DNA from: Mycoplasmopsis agalactiae 14628
Lineage (GTDB): Bacteria; Bacillota_I; Bacilli_A; Mycoplasmatales; Metamycoplasmataceae
NCBI RefSeq assembly: GCF_000266865.1
Contig: NZ_AJPR01000011.1
Location: forward strand, 186,001 to 250,000
DNA length: 64,000 nt
Direction: 5' to 3'
The translations under genes and the position numbers were made by a program. Of the stretch, positions 1 to 11,453 are shown piece after piece. A model generated the notes under the pieces. It had not been told where the DNA came from, searched no databases, and saw only the letters and a list, made by a program, of their open reading frames with translations. How positions within the stretch are numbered: the first letter of the stretch is position 1; each line of letters starts with the position of its first letter.

Positions 1-2
1 AT

Positions 3-428
3 GACAAGAGTCTTTCATATCTAGAACTAGAAAAACTGGCACACAGCACAATATATAAAAAAGGCAGCAATGATTGAACAGACACTGAATTTGTAGTTAA
101 CATCTCGGACGTGTATAAGTCAGATTCTAACTTTGAAGAATTTAGTGTCCAAGCACAAGGTTTTTCAACTTCAATTGAAACTGATTATGTAACTAAAATG
201 GGGCCTGATGGTGAGCTTCACACCATTCCAGTTCACTGAACCCTATACACTCCTGAGCATCGTGAATTTGTAATTCAAGTTGGAAAAATTAATGAATTTG
301 AAAGTCACGATTCATATCTTAATGAACTAAGCGAAGTGTTAAAAGAATTTGCTGATGAAGACCAATCATTAGCTAAAGGCCAAACACTTTCTAGCTACGT
401 AAGAGTGTTCCAAAAAGATACAAACTAG
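3..428 (+). CDS. Hypothetical protein, 3' part only
   Basis: The reading frame is open from the window edge to a TAG at 426-428, giving about 141 residues of a C-terminus; the start lies outside the window. I do not recognise the family. The product is soluble-looking and acidic, with no membrane segment in the visible part. It uses TGA for tryptophan, for example in VHWTLYTPEHREF near the middle. A one-mismatch copy of the CTATAAAACAG motif lies 6 bases after the stop at 434-444, in opposite orientation to this gene. LemA follows about 100 bases downstream on the same strand. Confidence is moderate that this is a real gene and low on any function. Confidence 0.6.
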
Positions 429-528
429 ATTGTCTGTTTTATATAAGCTAACAACAAGTTGCAAACAGAGAAATAATAAAATTTAATATATAATTTTTAA
501 TATAAAAATGACTGTTTTAAGGAGAAAT

Positions 529-1227
529 ATGGCAAATCAATTAGATGAATTAACTGGCCCAGTTAATCCTCAAGGAAGAGATATTAATGTTATTCATAAG
601 CAAATTCCTGCTAAAGTAACGTGACGTTCAACTTTATTTGAAGTTATATTATGACTACTATTATTAATCCCCGGAATAGTTTTTCTATTTATGAAAGTTA
701 AGGCTAAAAACTACTTGCAAAAATTAGAACAAGAAATTCAAGCCAAGTCTTCAACAATAAATGCCTACTTATTAAATAGAGTTAATATAATGGATAATGC
801 TGTATCTATTGCTAAAGAAGCAGTTAGATTTGAGACTGAAGTTTTAGAAAAAATCACTGCATATAGAAGTGGGATAAATATTACTGATGCTAATCGGGCA
901 CAAGTAGCTGAAGATATTGACAAAACATTTAACTCAGTTGCTTCAACTCTTCAAGGTTTAAGAAATGTCAATGTACAATTTGAAAGATATCCAGAATTAA
1001 AAGCGCATGAATTACTTCACAGACTTATGGACGAAAACAGAAGAAGTCAAGCAGAAATTACAGCTGCAAGAGAGCTTTATAATGATACTGTTACCATATG
1101 AAACAAAGCAATTTTTGAATGACCAACAAAAGCAATAGTTGCTTCTAAAGAAGGTTATACAACAAGAGTTCCATTTTCAGTAAGTCAGGAAATAAAAGAG
1201 CGTGCAAACGCAAACTTTATGGCATAA
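529..1227 (+). CDS. lemA: LemA family membrane protein
   Basis: The 232-residue product has a soluble N-terminal stretch of about 35 residues, one transmembrane segment at about residues 38-55 (FEVILWLLLLIPGIVFLF) and a long helical C-terminal domain. The typical LemA signature is visible: an RVNIMDNAVSIAKE-type helix followed by a helix rich in E, A and K. LemA proteins are small membrane proteins of unknown biochemical function with an antiparallel helical bundle. The start ATG follows AAGGAG at 519-524. The gene ends just before a strong hairpin terminator. TGA codons inside the frame near 1099 and 1120 are read as tryptophan. The family call is fairly sure; the cellular role is not known. 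Confidence 0.85.
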
Positions 1228-1239
1228 AAAATCAAAAAG

Positions 1240-1260
1240 ACGGCACTAAGCCGTTTTTTT
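1240..1260 (+). terminator. Rho-independent terminator after lemA
   Basis: A stem ACGGC / GCCGT with loop ACTAA is followed by a run of seven T. It starts 13 bases after the lemA stop. Confidence 0.85.
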
Positions 1261-1415
1261 GAATCCAATTTTAAGAAAAAAGGCATTATTTCCATATTAA
1301 ACTTTTTATTTTTTGAGCCAGACTTAAAACACCTTAATTTACATTATAATTTTTTATACTAATATTTATAAGTCATGTTGTGAGTATTATGTAATAAAAC
1401 TTCAAAGGAGTAATT

Positions 1416-3803
1416 ATGAAAAAGTCACACGATTTTGACAGCAAGGAATATCTAAATTTAGTTGACGCCTGATGAAGAGCTGCTAACTATTTATCAGTTG
1501 GCCAAATGTATTTAAGAAATAATCCACTTTTAAAAACACCACTTACCAATAATGATGTAAAAATTTACCCAATTGGTCACTGAGGAACAGTTCCTGGTCA
1601 AAACTTTATTTATGCACATTTAAACAGAATCATAAACAAATACGACCTTAATATGTTTTTCATTAGCGGTCCAGGTCATGGCGGTCAAGTTATAGCTTCA
1701 AACACATATCTTGATGGCTCATATACTGAATTATTCCCACATGTTACTAGAGACATAAAAGGAATGACACACTTATTTAAATACTTCTCATTCCCTGGCG
1801 GAACAGCTAGTCATGCTGCTCCTGAATGTCCTGGTTCTATTCATGAAGGTGGTGAATTAGGTTATTCATTATCACATGCTGCAGGTGCAGTTTTAGATAA
1901 CTCTGATGTTATTGCTGCTACAGTTGTAGGTGATGGCGAATCAGAAACTGGTCCTCTTTCAGCAGGTTGATTTATAAATTCATTTATTAACCCAGCTAAC
2001 GATGGTGCGGTGTTACCTATCTTACATGTTAACGGTGGAAAAATTTCAAACCCAACAATTTGATCACGTAGATCAAATGAAGAATTAGTTTCATATTTCA
2101 CAGGTGCAGGCTGAAAACCATTTATTGTTGAAGGCAGTGATCCTGAATACATGCACCAAGAAATGGCTAAAGCACTTGATGCAAGTGTGGAATTAATTAA
2201 AAAATACCAAGCTGAAGCTAAGAAAAATGGTGCCCAAAAAGCTAAAAGGCCACAATGACCAATGATTGTTCTTAAGTCACCAAAAGGATGAACCGGACCA
2301 AAAGAATGAAATCATGAAGCAATTGAAGGAAGCTTCAGAGCACACCAAGTTCCAGTTCCTGTATCAGCTGAAAAAATGCAACACATAGATGCATTAGAAA
2401 ACTGATTGAGATCATACAGACCAGAAGAATTATTTGACGAAAATGCCCAATTGAAGCCTGAAATAGCAGCTATCGCACCAAAAGGTGACAGAAGAATGGG
2501 TAAAAATCCTATTGCTAATGGTGGCATTAACCCTAGAGCTATAAATGTTGGAAACTGAACAAAATTTGCTCTAGATATTAAGCAACCTGGCAAAATTATT
2601 AATCAAGACATGGTTACCTTAGGCTCATATTTAGGTGAATTAAGCCTACTTAATAAAGATAATTTCAGAGTTTGAGGACCTGATGAACACAAGTCAAACA
2701 GACTATATGAAATGTTCAAAGTAACTGACCGTCAATGATTAGACAGAATTGATGAAAAATATGATGAATTTTTATCACCTGTAGGTAGAATTATTGACTC
2801 GCAACTATCAGAACATCAAGCTGAAGGTATGCTTGAAGGATATGTGCTAACAGGAAGACATGGTGTATTTGCTTCATATGAATCATTTTTAAGAGTAGTT
2901 GATTCTATGCTTACTCAACATATGAAATGAGTTAAAAAAGCTCTAGACATTCCTTGAAGAAATGATTATCCATCACTTAATGTTATAGCTACTTCAAATG
3001 CTTTTCAACAAGATCATAACGGTTATACTCACCAAGATCCAGGCTTAATTGGACACTTAGCTGACAAAAGACCTGAATTAATTAGAGAATATCTTCCAGC
3101 TGATACAAACACATTGCTTGCAACAATGGCTAAAGCATTGCAAGATAGAAATGTTATTAACTTAATTATTTCATCAAAACAACCTAGACATCAGTTCTTT
3201 AGCATTGAAGAAGCTACTGAATTAGTTGAAAAAGGTGTAAAAATCATTGATTGAGCATCAAATATCAAACCCAATGAGGAACCAGATTTAGTTGTTGCTG
3301 CATCAGGAACTGAATCAACAATTGAATCATTAGCAACAATTACATATATTCGTGCTCATTTCCCTGAATTAAAAATTAGATTTGTTAATGTACTTGATTT
3401 ATTAAAACTAAGACACCCAAGCATTGATCCTAGAGGATTAAGCGATTCTGAATTCGATGCAATCTTTACAAAAGACAAACCTATTTTATTTGCCTTCCAC
3501 GGCTATGAAGCAATCTTAAGAGATATATTTTTCTTGCGTTCAAATCACAACATTATTACTCACGGCTATAGAGAAAATGGTGATATAACAACATCATTTG
3601 ACATTCGTTTACTTAGCGAAATGGACAGATTCCATATGACAGCTAATGTTGCTAAAAAATTAGCTCCAGTTGTAGGCGAATCTAAAGCAAATGAATTAGC
3701 TAAGTTAATGGAAGAAAAAATTAAAGAACACAGAGCATATATTAAAGAATATGGTACTGACTTACCTGAAGTTAAAGAGTGAGAATGAACACCATATAGA
3801 TAA
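1416..3803 (+). CDS. xfp: Xylulose-5-phosphate/fructose-6-phosphate phosphoketolase
   Basis: The 795-residue product matches the normal phosphoketolase length of about 790-830. It has the thiamine diphosphate enzyme layout: an N-terminal ISGPGHGGQ motif near residue 82, the ThDP/Mg motif [10 protein letters not shown] near residue 171, and the later [19 protein letters not shown] region typical of Xfp. The enzyme cleaves xylulose 5-phosphate (and often fructose 6-phosphate) with phosphate, giving acetyl phosphate plus glyceraldehyde 3-phosphate (or erythrose 4-phosphate). The acetyl phosphate can feed AckA, encoded at 23701 in this window. Initiation is at an ATG preceded by AAAGGAG. It is a single-gene unit ending in a bidirectional terminator shared with pepF. 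Confidence 0.97.
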
Positions 3804-3810
3804 ATCAAAA

Positions 3811-3837
3811 AAATATTGGGAACCCCAATATTTTTTA
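3811..3837. terminator. Bidirectional terminator between xfp and pepF
   Basis: AAATATTGGG (3811-3820) pairs with CCCAATATTT (3824-3833), and T-rich or A-rich flanks exist on both sides. It can end both convergent transcripts. Confidence 0.85.
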
Positions 3838-3854
3838 TGCCTGTTTTATAGGCA
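3838..3854 (-). repeat. CTATAAAACAG motif in pepF 3' UTR
   Basis: The exact 11-mer (3841-3851, minus sense) begins 10 bases after the pepF stop codon and before the terminator. Here it is embedded in a perfect inverted repeat, TGCC ... GGCA, so it could form a small hairpin in the pepF mRNA. Confidence 0.8.
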
Positions 3855-3861
3855 AATAAGA

Positions 3862-5700
3862 CTATTTTTTAGATTTTGCCTTAGCAAAAATTTCATCACC
3901 TAACTTAATTCATTCATCTAAGCATTTATGAAAGTGTGCAAAACCTTGTTTGTAAAATTCATCGCTGGTTAGATCAACTCCCATTGACTTTAGTGTATTC
4001 AGTGGATAATCTCTATTGCCTGCTGAAAGAAAATTATTAATGTATTTATCTAAGAACTCTTTGCCCTTTAGCTTATATTGATTATAAAAATAGTTTGCAA
4101 CAAGCTGGCCTATAGCATATTTATAAACATAGAAACCCATATAAAAATGAGGGATTGTTACAGCTGCTATTTGTTCTTCTTTTTTGTATTTTCTAGGCTT
4201 TTTATAGTACTTTTTGAGAGATTCATAATATATTTTTGCTACTTCTTCATAATTTGGAGCCACTTCATTTGCATCCACTTTTTTATAAAGATCATATTCA
4301 TAGTTAGCTCATTTAGCTTGAGTTACTGTAGTGCCAAAAAAGCCGGATATTATGTGACTGTAAATAGTAAATTTTTCAATTTTACTGCTTGATTTTTCTA
4401 TCAAGTAGTCATAAAGCATTGATTCGTTAAAAATTGAAGCTATTTCTGCTAAAAATATTGGATAACTAGCATTAGTTATGTCATTATTTTTATCAGAAAA
4501 ATAAGAGTGCATTGAGTGTCCTAATTCATGAGCTAATGTCTCAACTGAGTTAAGTTCTCCATCAAAGTTCATTAAAATATACTTTTTATTTATGCCATAA
4601 GTATTGCCAATTGAGTATGCTCCAGATAGCTTATTTTTAACGCTCATAAAGTCTACTCATTTTTCCTTATAAGCCTGTTTTATAGTATCAGAATACTCAG
4701 TACCAAAAGGTAATAAAGCATTATAAACTATGTCTTTTGCTTCCTCAACACTATATTTGTTTTTTACCTTAAAAATATCTCTGTTTGAATCATAAAGAAT
4801 TCTAAATTTTTCTTTAAAGTGTGCTTCATAGTACTTTTTGTAATGTTTTCAATACTTAGCAATATCATTTTTTAATGAAGCTATGTTTTCAAACAACTTT
4901 AATAGTATTTCATCGCTTACTTTATCTTCGTAAGTCAGCATATTAATTGAATCTTTATATTTTCTCACCTTAGCATTAACAGAGATATTCTTAAAGGTCT
5001 GCACAAGCATGTTTGCCAAAGATTCTTTGTGCTGTAATTTTGACTTTCTGTACTGTAAAACAGCATTTTTACGCAAAAGTGCATCGTCAGATTTAAGCAT
5101 TTTCGAGTATGAAATTGGGTCAAGTTTATGCTTTTTGTTTTTTGAATCAAGCACATCGTCATATCTTAGCTCAGCGTCAGTTAAAATATTAAAAACATCT
5201 TCTAAATTTGGTTCACCAAAAGCAACTTCATTCAAGTATTCTTCTACATCATTTGATAGTTTATGATTAAATGAATCTAAAGTATCATTGATCATTTTCC
5301 TATATGAACTAAGTCTTCCGTCATTTACTCAATTTTTTAATTTATCAGCATTTTTAAAAAATCTGTTGATTTCTGAACCATATTCTTTGTTTAATTCTTC
5401 ATTCGCTGAATCAAATTTAAGAGCCATTTCTTGAGCTTGTGGATCAGTCAAATTAATGTTTGTTTTATTAGAAATATAATTGTGTAATTTATTAGCCACA
5501 ATTTCCATTTGCTCATTTAACTTAAGACCAGCAATAAATGATTCAATGCTCTCATATTTTGAATCTTTAATTTCAATAAGCTGTTTAAAAACAGCTACAT
5601 ACTTTTCTAATCAATATTCAAAACTTTGGCCTTCTAAAATTGACTCCAAGTCTCATTTGTATTCATCATTTACTTTATCATAGCTAGGATATTGCTTCAT
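3862..5700 (-). CDS. pepF: Oligoendopeptidase F (M3 family metallopeptidase)
   Basis: The 612-residue product matches PepF length of about 600. The catalytic zinc motif HELGH is visible in [19 protein letters not shown], followed by the M3B-type AEIASIFNE segment that supplies the third zinc ligand. The N-terminal half is helical, as in PepF. The enzyme is cytoplasmic and degrades short peptides, which suits an organism that imports peptides as an amino acid source. The start ATG at 5700 follows an AAAAGGGGT ribosome site on the minus strand. Several internal tryptophans are TGA. An exact CTATAAAACAG lies inside the gene at 4675-4685, in sense orientation, encoding IKQ. It is transcribed convergently with xfp. 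Confidence 0.96.
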
Positions 5701-5782
5701 TTTTACCCCTTTTGAAATTAAATATATATACAAAATTAAAATTTTTGATAAAAAATAAATATATTATAAAATAATTAAACTA

Positions 5783-5932
5783 ATGATTATAAAAGTGATA
5801 AAAGAGAGCCGTTATTGATTAAAAATAGCACTTATGATATTCAATGAAGACATAAATCCTTCATTGCCTTTTTTTGTTACTGAATATAGTCAAAATTTAT
5901 ACGACACAGCCTCCCCATATGCATTTTTTTAA
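5783..5932 (+). CDS. Possible 49-aa leader peptide upstream of potA
   Basis: A short frame starts MIIKVIKESRYWLKI and ends at a TAA 28 bases before the potA start. It has no obvious ribosome site, but a TATAAA-type sequence lies about 12 bases upstream, so a nearly leaderless message is possible. The terminator-like hairpin at 5842-5875 lies inside this frame, the arrangement expected of translation-coupled attenuation. I do not recognise the peptide and it has no clear similarity to the ornithine-sensing SpeFL leader. It may be a chance open frame. Confidence 0.25.
5842..5875 (+). terminator. Terminator-like hairpin in the potABCD leader
   Basis: CAATGAAG (5842-5849) pairs with CTTCATTG (5859-5866) and is followed by CC and seven T. 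It sits between a plausible promoter (TATAAA around 5765) and potA, so it could attenuate the operon or end a short RNA of about 100 bases. Confidence 0.6.
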
Positions 5933-5959
5933 TTTTAAAAAAATATTTAAGGAGGATTT

Positions 5960-7372
5960 GTGATACAAAAAAAAGAAAAACTTCCTTACATCATTAAACT
6001 TAAGGAAGTTGTCAAAGAGTTCGATGGCAAAATTGTTTTGGATAACATCGAATTGAATATTAAAAAAGGTGACTTTGTCACATTATTAGGCCCATCTGGT
6101 AGTGGTAAAACTACTATCTTAAGACTTATTGCGGGCTTTGAGAAAACCACTCGTGGTGAAATTCAGTTTAATGGACTAGACATTAAAGACTTGCCACCTC
6201 ATAAAAGAGATTTATCAACCATTTTTCAAGACTACGCTCTATTTCCACATTTAAATGTTGAAGGTAACATAAAATTTGGTCTTCCACTTAAAAGAGTTCC
6301 TAAAGAAACTATAAACCCTAGATATGAAAGAATCTTGGCTGAAAAGAAAATCAAGTGAACTGAGTTAGCTAAGAAAAAAATGCAAGAATTAGACGAGTTG
6401 CAAGATAAGTACATTGAAGAAATGGAAACATTAAAGCCAAATACAATTACTTATAGAAGAAGACAAAAGTGATTGGACAGATCAGACTTTAACTATTCAT
6501 ATTGAGAAAACTATGTTCAGCAACAAACTGAATCTTTTGAAAATAAATTTTTGAAAAGAAAACTAACTAAAAATGAGATTGACCAGCTAGTTAAAGACTT
6601 TGTGAAGCTAGTTGGACTAGAAGGCAATGAAAAGAAAGCAATCAGTGAGCTTTCTGGTGGTATGCGTCAAAGAGTTGCACTTGCTAGAAGCTTAATTATT
6701 AAGCCAAGTATTTTGCTTTTAGATGAGCCTCTTAGTGCTTTGGATGCTAAAATTAGGCAAAAAATGCAAGTGTTGCTTAGAAGCTTGCAACAAAAACTAG
6801 GACTGACATTTATTTTTGTTACCCATGACCAAGATGAAGCACTAGAGCTTTCAGACATGGTTGCAGTTATGCGTGGGGGCAGAATTGAACAGTATGATAG
6901 TCCTAAAAATATTTATGACTATCCAGTTAATAAATGAGTAGCTTCATTTATTGGCGATTCAAATATTTTTAATGGAATTTTTAACAACGAAGACTGTACA
7001 GTAGACCTTTTGGGCAAAACATTTAAAACAGTTCATGATGAAGACGAATTTGCTAATGAGCAAGAAGTGGATGTTTTAATTCGTCCTGAAGACATTGACA
7101 TTATTTTAGTTGATGAAGATGAAGAAGTTGAAAAAAGCAAAGAAAGCAAGAAAACTAAAGAAAAACTAAGAGGAACCATACAAGATATTGCTTACCGTGG
7201 AAGCTATTATTACCTAAAAGTTAAGCTTAATATGGGCGAATATATTTATGTTGAAACCGCTAAGAAATTTGAATTAAATGATGTTGTTGACATTAGTTGA
7301 ACAATTGATAGTATTCATTTAATGAATAAAGATAGCAAGTGAGACTATACTTCTAATGAATTCAGGAATTAA
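5960..7372 (+). CDS. potA: Spermidine/putrescine ABC transporter ATP-binding protein PotA
   Basis: The 470-residue ATPase has Walker A GPSGSGKT at residues 44-51, the Q-loop in [11 protein letters not shown] near 90-100, signature LSGGMRQR near 230, Walker B LLLDEP near 251 and the H-loop VTHDQDEA after it. It energises polyamine uptake with PotB, PotC and PotD at the membrane. The protein is about 100 residues longer than typical PotA because the helical subdomain, between the Q-loop and the signature, carries a charged insert at about residues 115-210 containing RRRQKW. The C-terminal regulatory domain has an acidic stretch ([14 protein letters not shown]). The start is GTG after AAGGAGG. 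Its 3' end overlaps potB by 17 bases. Confidence 0.95.
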
Positions 7373-8192
7373 AGCCTCATTAGGACTCAACAGAAGATTA
7401 TTATTCTTACTCCCATACATTTTCATAGCAATTCTTTTAGTGTTCTTACCAATTATTTTAATAATTGTCAACTCAGTTATTCATATTGCTGATCCAACTT
7501 TTGATTCATTCAAGCTAGTTAAAGATTCAAAAACTTGAACTAAGATTTGAAGAAGTTTATTCATTGGAATAATTTCAGCACTGCTTTGCCTAATTATAGG
7601 CTTGCCATATGCATATTTTGTTGCAAGAAGCAAAAACAGAATTATGCCAATTTACGCTATGAGCCTTATTTTAAGCCCATTAGTAATCTTTACAATTGCC
7701 AAAATATATGCAGTACGTGGTTTCTTTTTAACTTTAGTTTCTAAAGAAAACGATCTTAATGCCATCTGATTCATGATTTTTGGCTTAACTTATTTAAACT
7801 TGCCATATATGATAATGCCACTTTATTCAGTGTTTAGAGATATGCCAGAAAATATAATTGAGGCTTCTCACGATTTAGGTAATGGTCCTGTTCGTACATT
7901 ATTTAGGGTGATATTACCATATAGTAGCAAGGCAATTTTAAGTGGACTAGGTATTATTTTCTTATCTAGTGCCACCAACTTTGTTATAAGTGATAAATTA
8001 TTGCCTGATGGCTCACAACATCAATTAATTGGTACTGTAATTAATAATTACACCAATCCAGCTAATCAATATGAAGTGTCAATTGGTACAACTTTAGTAA
8101 TTGTCGTATCAATCATATTTATAGGAACATTTGCACTAATTAGCTTCTTGCCAAGAGTATTCAGAAGAAGAAGGAGAGCAAGATATGAATAA
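7356..8192 (+). CDS. potB: Spermidine/putrescine ABC transporter permease PotB
   Basis: The 278-residue integral membrane protein has an N-terminal transmembrane segment (LLFLLPYIFIAILLVFLPII) and several more helices. The permease coupling loop is visible as EASHDLGNGPVRTLFRVILP, the EAA motif that contacts PotA. It ends with an arginine-rich tail (RRRRRARYE). It forms the membrane channel with PotC. The start lies inside the end of potA and the stop overlaps the potC start, so translational coupling is likely. TGA tryptophans occur at several points, so the gene is readable only with the mycoplasma code. Confidence 0.93.
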
Positions 8193-9078
8193 GGTAGCTA
8201 AAGTTTTTAAAAGTTTCTATATCCACATAATATTGTTAGCATTTTACATCCCGCTTTTATATGCAGCTATCTTCAGTTTTAATAATCCAAGTAGTAAAGG
8301 ATTTGTTAGAACTAGCTGAAACGGTTTTACCACCAACAACTGAGCAACATTTTTTAATGAAGGCAGAGGCATTGCATTGCTTAATTCATTAGTAATAGCT
8401 TTTGCAGTTTCAGTTATTGTTGTAACTATTTCTCTTTTTACATGTTATGGCATGTGAAGACAAAAAAATAAAGTATATAGTAAGATGATTCTAGGAACTA
8501 ATAATGTGCCATTAATTAACCCAGATAACATCAGTGCTATTGGTCTTGCTTTATTATTTTCAGTATTATTTGGCACATTAGCAAATACTCGTGAAGGCCT
8601 ATTTCGTGGGATTGTTGGCCACACAGTAATGGCTCTTCCTTATGCTATTACTTTAATGTTTCCAAGAAGTGATAAATTCAATGCATCATTATTTGAAGCT
8701 GCTCAAGACTTAGGTTATAGCAAACTTAGAGCTTGATTTAAGACCTATTTTGTTTACATGCTTCCTTCAAGTTTTTTTGCTGCTATTGTTGCTGCTTTCT
8801 TGAGTTTTGATGACTTCATTATCTTAAGAACAGTTTCTAATACATCTACATTAGGTACCAAATTATATGAAGGTGAATTTAGAGCATGAGGACTAGTTGT
8901 TGGAGCTTCATTGCTAATCATTGTTTTATCATTTAATGCTATTTATATTTCATATAAATGAATAAAGATTGCTAGAGCTAGCAAAAAGGCCAAAAAGTCT
9001 ATAGAACAGCCAAATAAGGAAGAATTATCAAGTAAAACATCTTTCTTTGATATAGGAGGCACTGATGAAGAGCAATAA
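8185..9078 (+). CDS. potC: Spermidine/putrescine ABC transporter permease PotC
   Basis: The 297-residue membrane permease carries the EAA coupling motif near residues 170-190 (LFEAAQDLGYSKLRAW). It has about six hydrophobic segments, beginning with one at about residues 12-32. It pairs with PotB to form the polyamine channel. The start ATG at 8185 overlaps the potB stop by eight bases, and the 3' end overlaps potD by 14 bases. The C-terminal tail after the last membrane segment is longer than usual and lysine- and serine-rich, ending in GGTDEEQ. Assignment rests on the motif plus operon position. Confidence 0.93.
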
Positions 9079-10966
9079 ATTTATGCAGTTTATTAAGTCT
9101 AAAGTGCTAACTAAAAAAGTTGGTTTTTCACTAGCTGCTCTTTCAGCAGCAGCTGTTGCAGTAGGTGCAGTTTCTTATAAATATACTAAGAGTGCTTTTA
9201 AACCAGTTTTTTCTAACTATCAAGCTTATATTGATGAGTATAACTTAGAAAAGCTAAGCCAACGTTTTGAATACAAACAGTTTGCTGTTTTGGATGAATT
9301 TACTAGAGATATATTAACTAACAAAACAGCAGGTGGAATTGGTAGTGATAGTCAAGCTACTAAGCTATTAATTAACAGCAATCAAGGCAAGCCATTATTA
9401 AGAAAGTTTAAAAGATCTGACTTCAAAAAGATTTTTAAAGCGAAGTGAGATGATTCCAAAACTACTGAAGAAAATTTAAAAGTTATATATAACCCTGTTG
9501 TTTTTGAACACATTAAATCGTATGATGCATTATTAGATAATGTGCCAGTTTTTGATGAAAATGGAACAATTATTCCTAATAAGACTCAAAAAGACTTGCC
9601 AAATGAAGAAAGACTTCATTTATATGATTATTTCATACCTTACTTTATGCAAGACATGGTCATTGCGTACAATCCTCAAAAGATAGCTAAATATAACAAT
9701 TTGTTTAAACCATTTCATATGGAAGCTCCTGAAGAACCAGTTGAAAGTGACGGAGAACAAGCCCAAAAAGACTATGAAATAGCCAAAAAAGAATATGATG
9801 CTAAGTATGAAAACTCTATTAGTGACTACTTTGCAGGCGTGCACAATGGCATTGAAAAGCAAATTAACTCTAAGCTTATTGAAATAATTAATAATCCTAA
9901 TAATAAATATAAGGAAAAAGTTGTTGATAAGAATACTGGAAAAGAAACAATTGAAGAGCACAATCATTTACCAATGTCTGAAGCTCTTAAATTGCTTAGA
10001 AATCCATATGGAGCCAATTCAGAACAAGATGCTTTTAAATATTATCAATACACAAATGCAGTGCGTGATAATATGATCTATGGCTCATCATATAGACTAG
10101 ATACTAAAACAGGAAAAAGAGTTTCTCAGCCAACTGGTGAAGCTGTTATAACTGAAGAAACAAATATAACTAATAAAAAAATTAGAACTGAAATTTATAG
10201 AGATCTAATCGACCAATTTGTTGATATGTTTCAAGATTCAACTGGCTTTAAAATCACAGACACTGAAAGAGTTAGAACTAGTGGAAATGGTTTAGACTTG
10301 CTTAACACACTAGTTGACCCTACAAAGAAATTCAATGTAGCGATTATTTATAATGGCGATGCAGTTGATGCTTTTTATTCATTAGATAATGTCAAAAATT
10401 CAGAAGTTCCTGATGGTGTTGTTAGATTTATTCGTCCTTCAGTTAACTTACTTTTAGTTGATGGATTTGTTATTGCTGATTCAACTGAAGAAGATGTTGC
10501 ATTAGATATGATTGATGCAGTAAATAAAACAGTTTTTGCAGGCTATGACCAACCTGATGAGTTTTGAAACTCTGATGATATTGAAAAAGCTAGAAAAAAT
10601 GTTGCTGCTGACAAAGACAAAGATGAGTGATATGAAAAATATGGAGCATACTTTGTTTTTGATTATGTAAGATATACTCCAGCAATTCAAAGCTTATATC
10701 AATATGTTTTAGACAACGAGTTTTCTGAAGACAAGTTTCCAGGTTATGGTAAGGCATTTAATGACTACCAAAAAGATTATCTTCAAAACTTATATAAAAT
10801 TGAAAGCGAATATACATTTAAAGAGTTTAAATCAGACAATACAGGCAAAAAATTGGAAGAGTTAAAAGGCTTTAAATACCACGTTAAACATATTCCAATT
10901 CATCCAGTTACACATGAAGTTCAGACAGAAATCAACATTTATTATGACAGCAAATTAAAATCTTAA
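9065..10966 (+). CDS. potD: PotD-like polyamine-binding protein, membrane anchored
   Basis: The 633-residue product is encoded last in the pot operon, the usual place of the substrate-binding subunit. It has a basic N-terminus and one hydrophobic segment at about residues 22-40 (SLAALSAAAVAVGAVSY), without a lipobox cysteine, so it is probably held by an uncleaved anchor. The rest is hydrophilic and extracellular. It is much longer than the usual PotD of about 350 residues; inserts rich in K, E and N occur around residues 220-310. Parts such as FNVAIIYNGDAVDAFYSLDN fit the PotD domain that surrounds the ligand. Function is inferred from context more than from motifs. Confidence 0.8.
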
Positions 10967-10994
10967 AAAATTTGGCCAGCAGGCTAAATTTTTT
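10966..10994 (+). terminator. Terminator of the pot operon
   Basis: AAAAATTTGGCC-type left arm (10966-10977) pairs with GGCTAAATTTTT (10982-10993), with one G-T pair and a four-base loop, then T-rich sequence. It overlaps the potD stop codon. Confidence 0.8.
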
Positions 10995-11045
10995 ATATTG
11001 CAACATTTATAAGATTATAAATATTATTTCAATTGACTGATTGAC

Positions 11046-11056
11046 CTATAAAACAG
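11046..11056 (+). repeat. CTATAAAACAG motif between potD and rpmF
   Basis: The exact 11-mer sits about 50 bases after the pot terminator and about 140 bases before rpmF. Flanks ATTGACC ... GGCCAAT form an imperfect inverted repeat around it. Confidence 0.75.
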
Positions 11057-11135
11057 GCCAATAGGGACACATTATTGTTTTTAAAATAAGCATCATAAAA
11101 ATTTATTAAATAAATAAAAAAATTTATTTTTTTAC

Positions 11136-11141
11136 TATAAT
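11136..11141 (+). promoter_or_regulatory. Probable -10 box of rpmF
   Basis: TATAAT lies 48 bases upstream of the rpmF start, in an A/T tract. The gene itself has a strong GAGGAGGG ribosome site at about 11178. Confidence 0.5.
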
Positions 11142-11189
11142 TTAAATACTTATTTTTCAACAACTATTTTTAATAATGAGGAGGGTGCA

Positions 11190-11390
11190 ATGGCTATAGT
11201 TCCAAAACGTAAAACATCTAAACAACGTAAGCACAAAAGACGTACACATGATGCTTTACCAGTGCAAAATTTAATCTCATGCAAAAACTGTTCTAATATG
11301 ATTCAACAACACCGTGTTTGTGAACACTGTGGCTTTTACAAAGGTAAAAAAGTTGAAGGATATAAAAGTTTAAACTTGCGCGCTCAATAA
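11190..11390 (+). CDS. rpmF: 50S ribosomal protein L32
   Basis: The 66-residue basic protein begins MAIVPKRKTSKQRKHKRRTH, the standard L32 start. It has a CxxC ... CxxC zinc ribbon (CKNC and CEHC) followed by GFYKGKKV. It is a structural protein of the large ribosomal subunit. The gene stands alone, with its own promoter-like sequence, a strong ribosome site and a hairpin terminator shortly after the stop. Confidence 0.97.
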   Translation: MAIVPKRKTSKQRKHKRRTHDALPVQNLISCKNCSNMIQQHRVCEHCGFYKGKKVEGYKSLNLRAQ

Positions 11391-11398
11391 TAATGCTT

Positions 11399-11426
11399 TA
11401 AAACCAGTTTTACTTGGTTTTTTATT
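11399..11426 (+). terminator. Terminator after rpmF
   Basis: AAAACCA pairs with TGGTTTT across the loop GTTTTACT-type sequence, followed by T-rich DNA. It lies just upstream of the ezrA-like promoter. Confidence 0.7.
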
Positions 11427-11437
11427 TTATCTTTTAT

Positions 11438-11443
11438 TATAAT
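11438..11443 (+). promoter_or_regulatory. -10 box just ahead of the ezrA-like gene
   Basis: TATAAT ends only 10 bases before the ATG at 11454, so the transcript should begin within a few bases of the start codon. No Shine-Dalgarno sequence is visible. Confidence 0.55.
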
Positions 11444-11453
11444 TTTTAATTAT

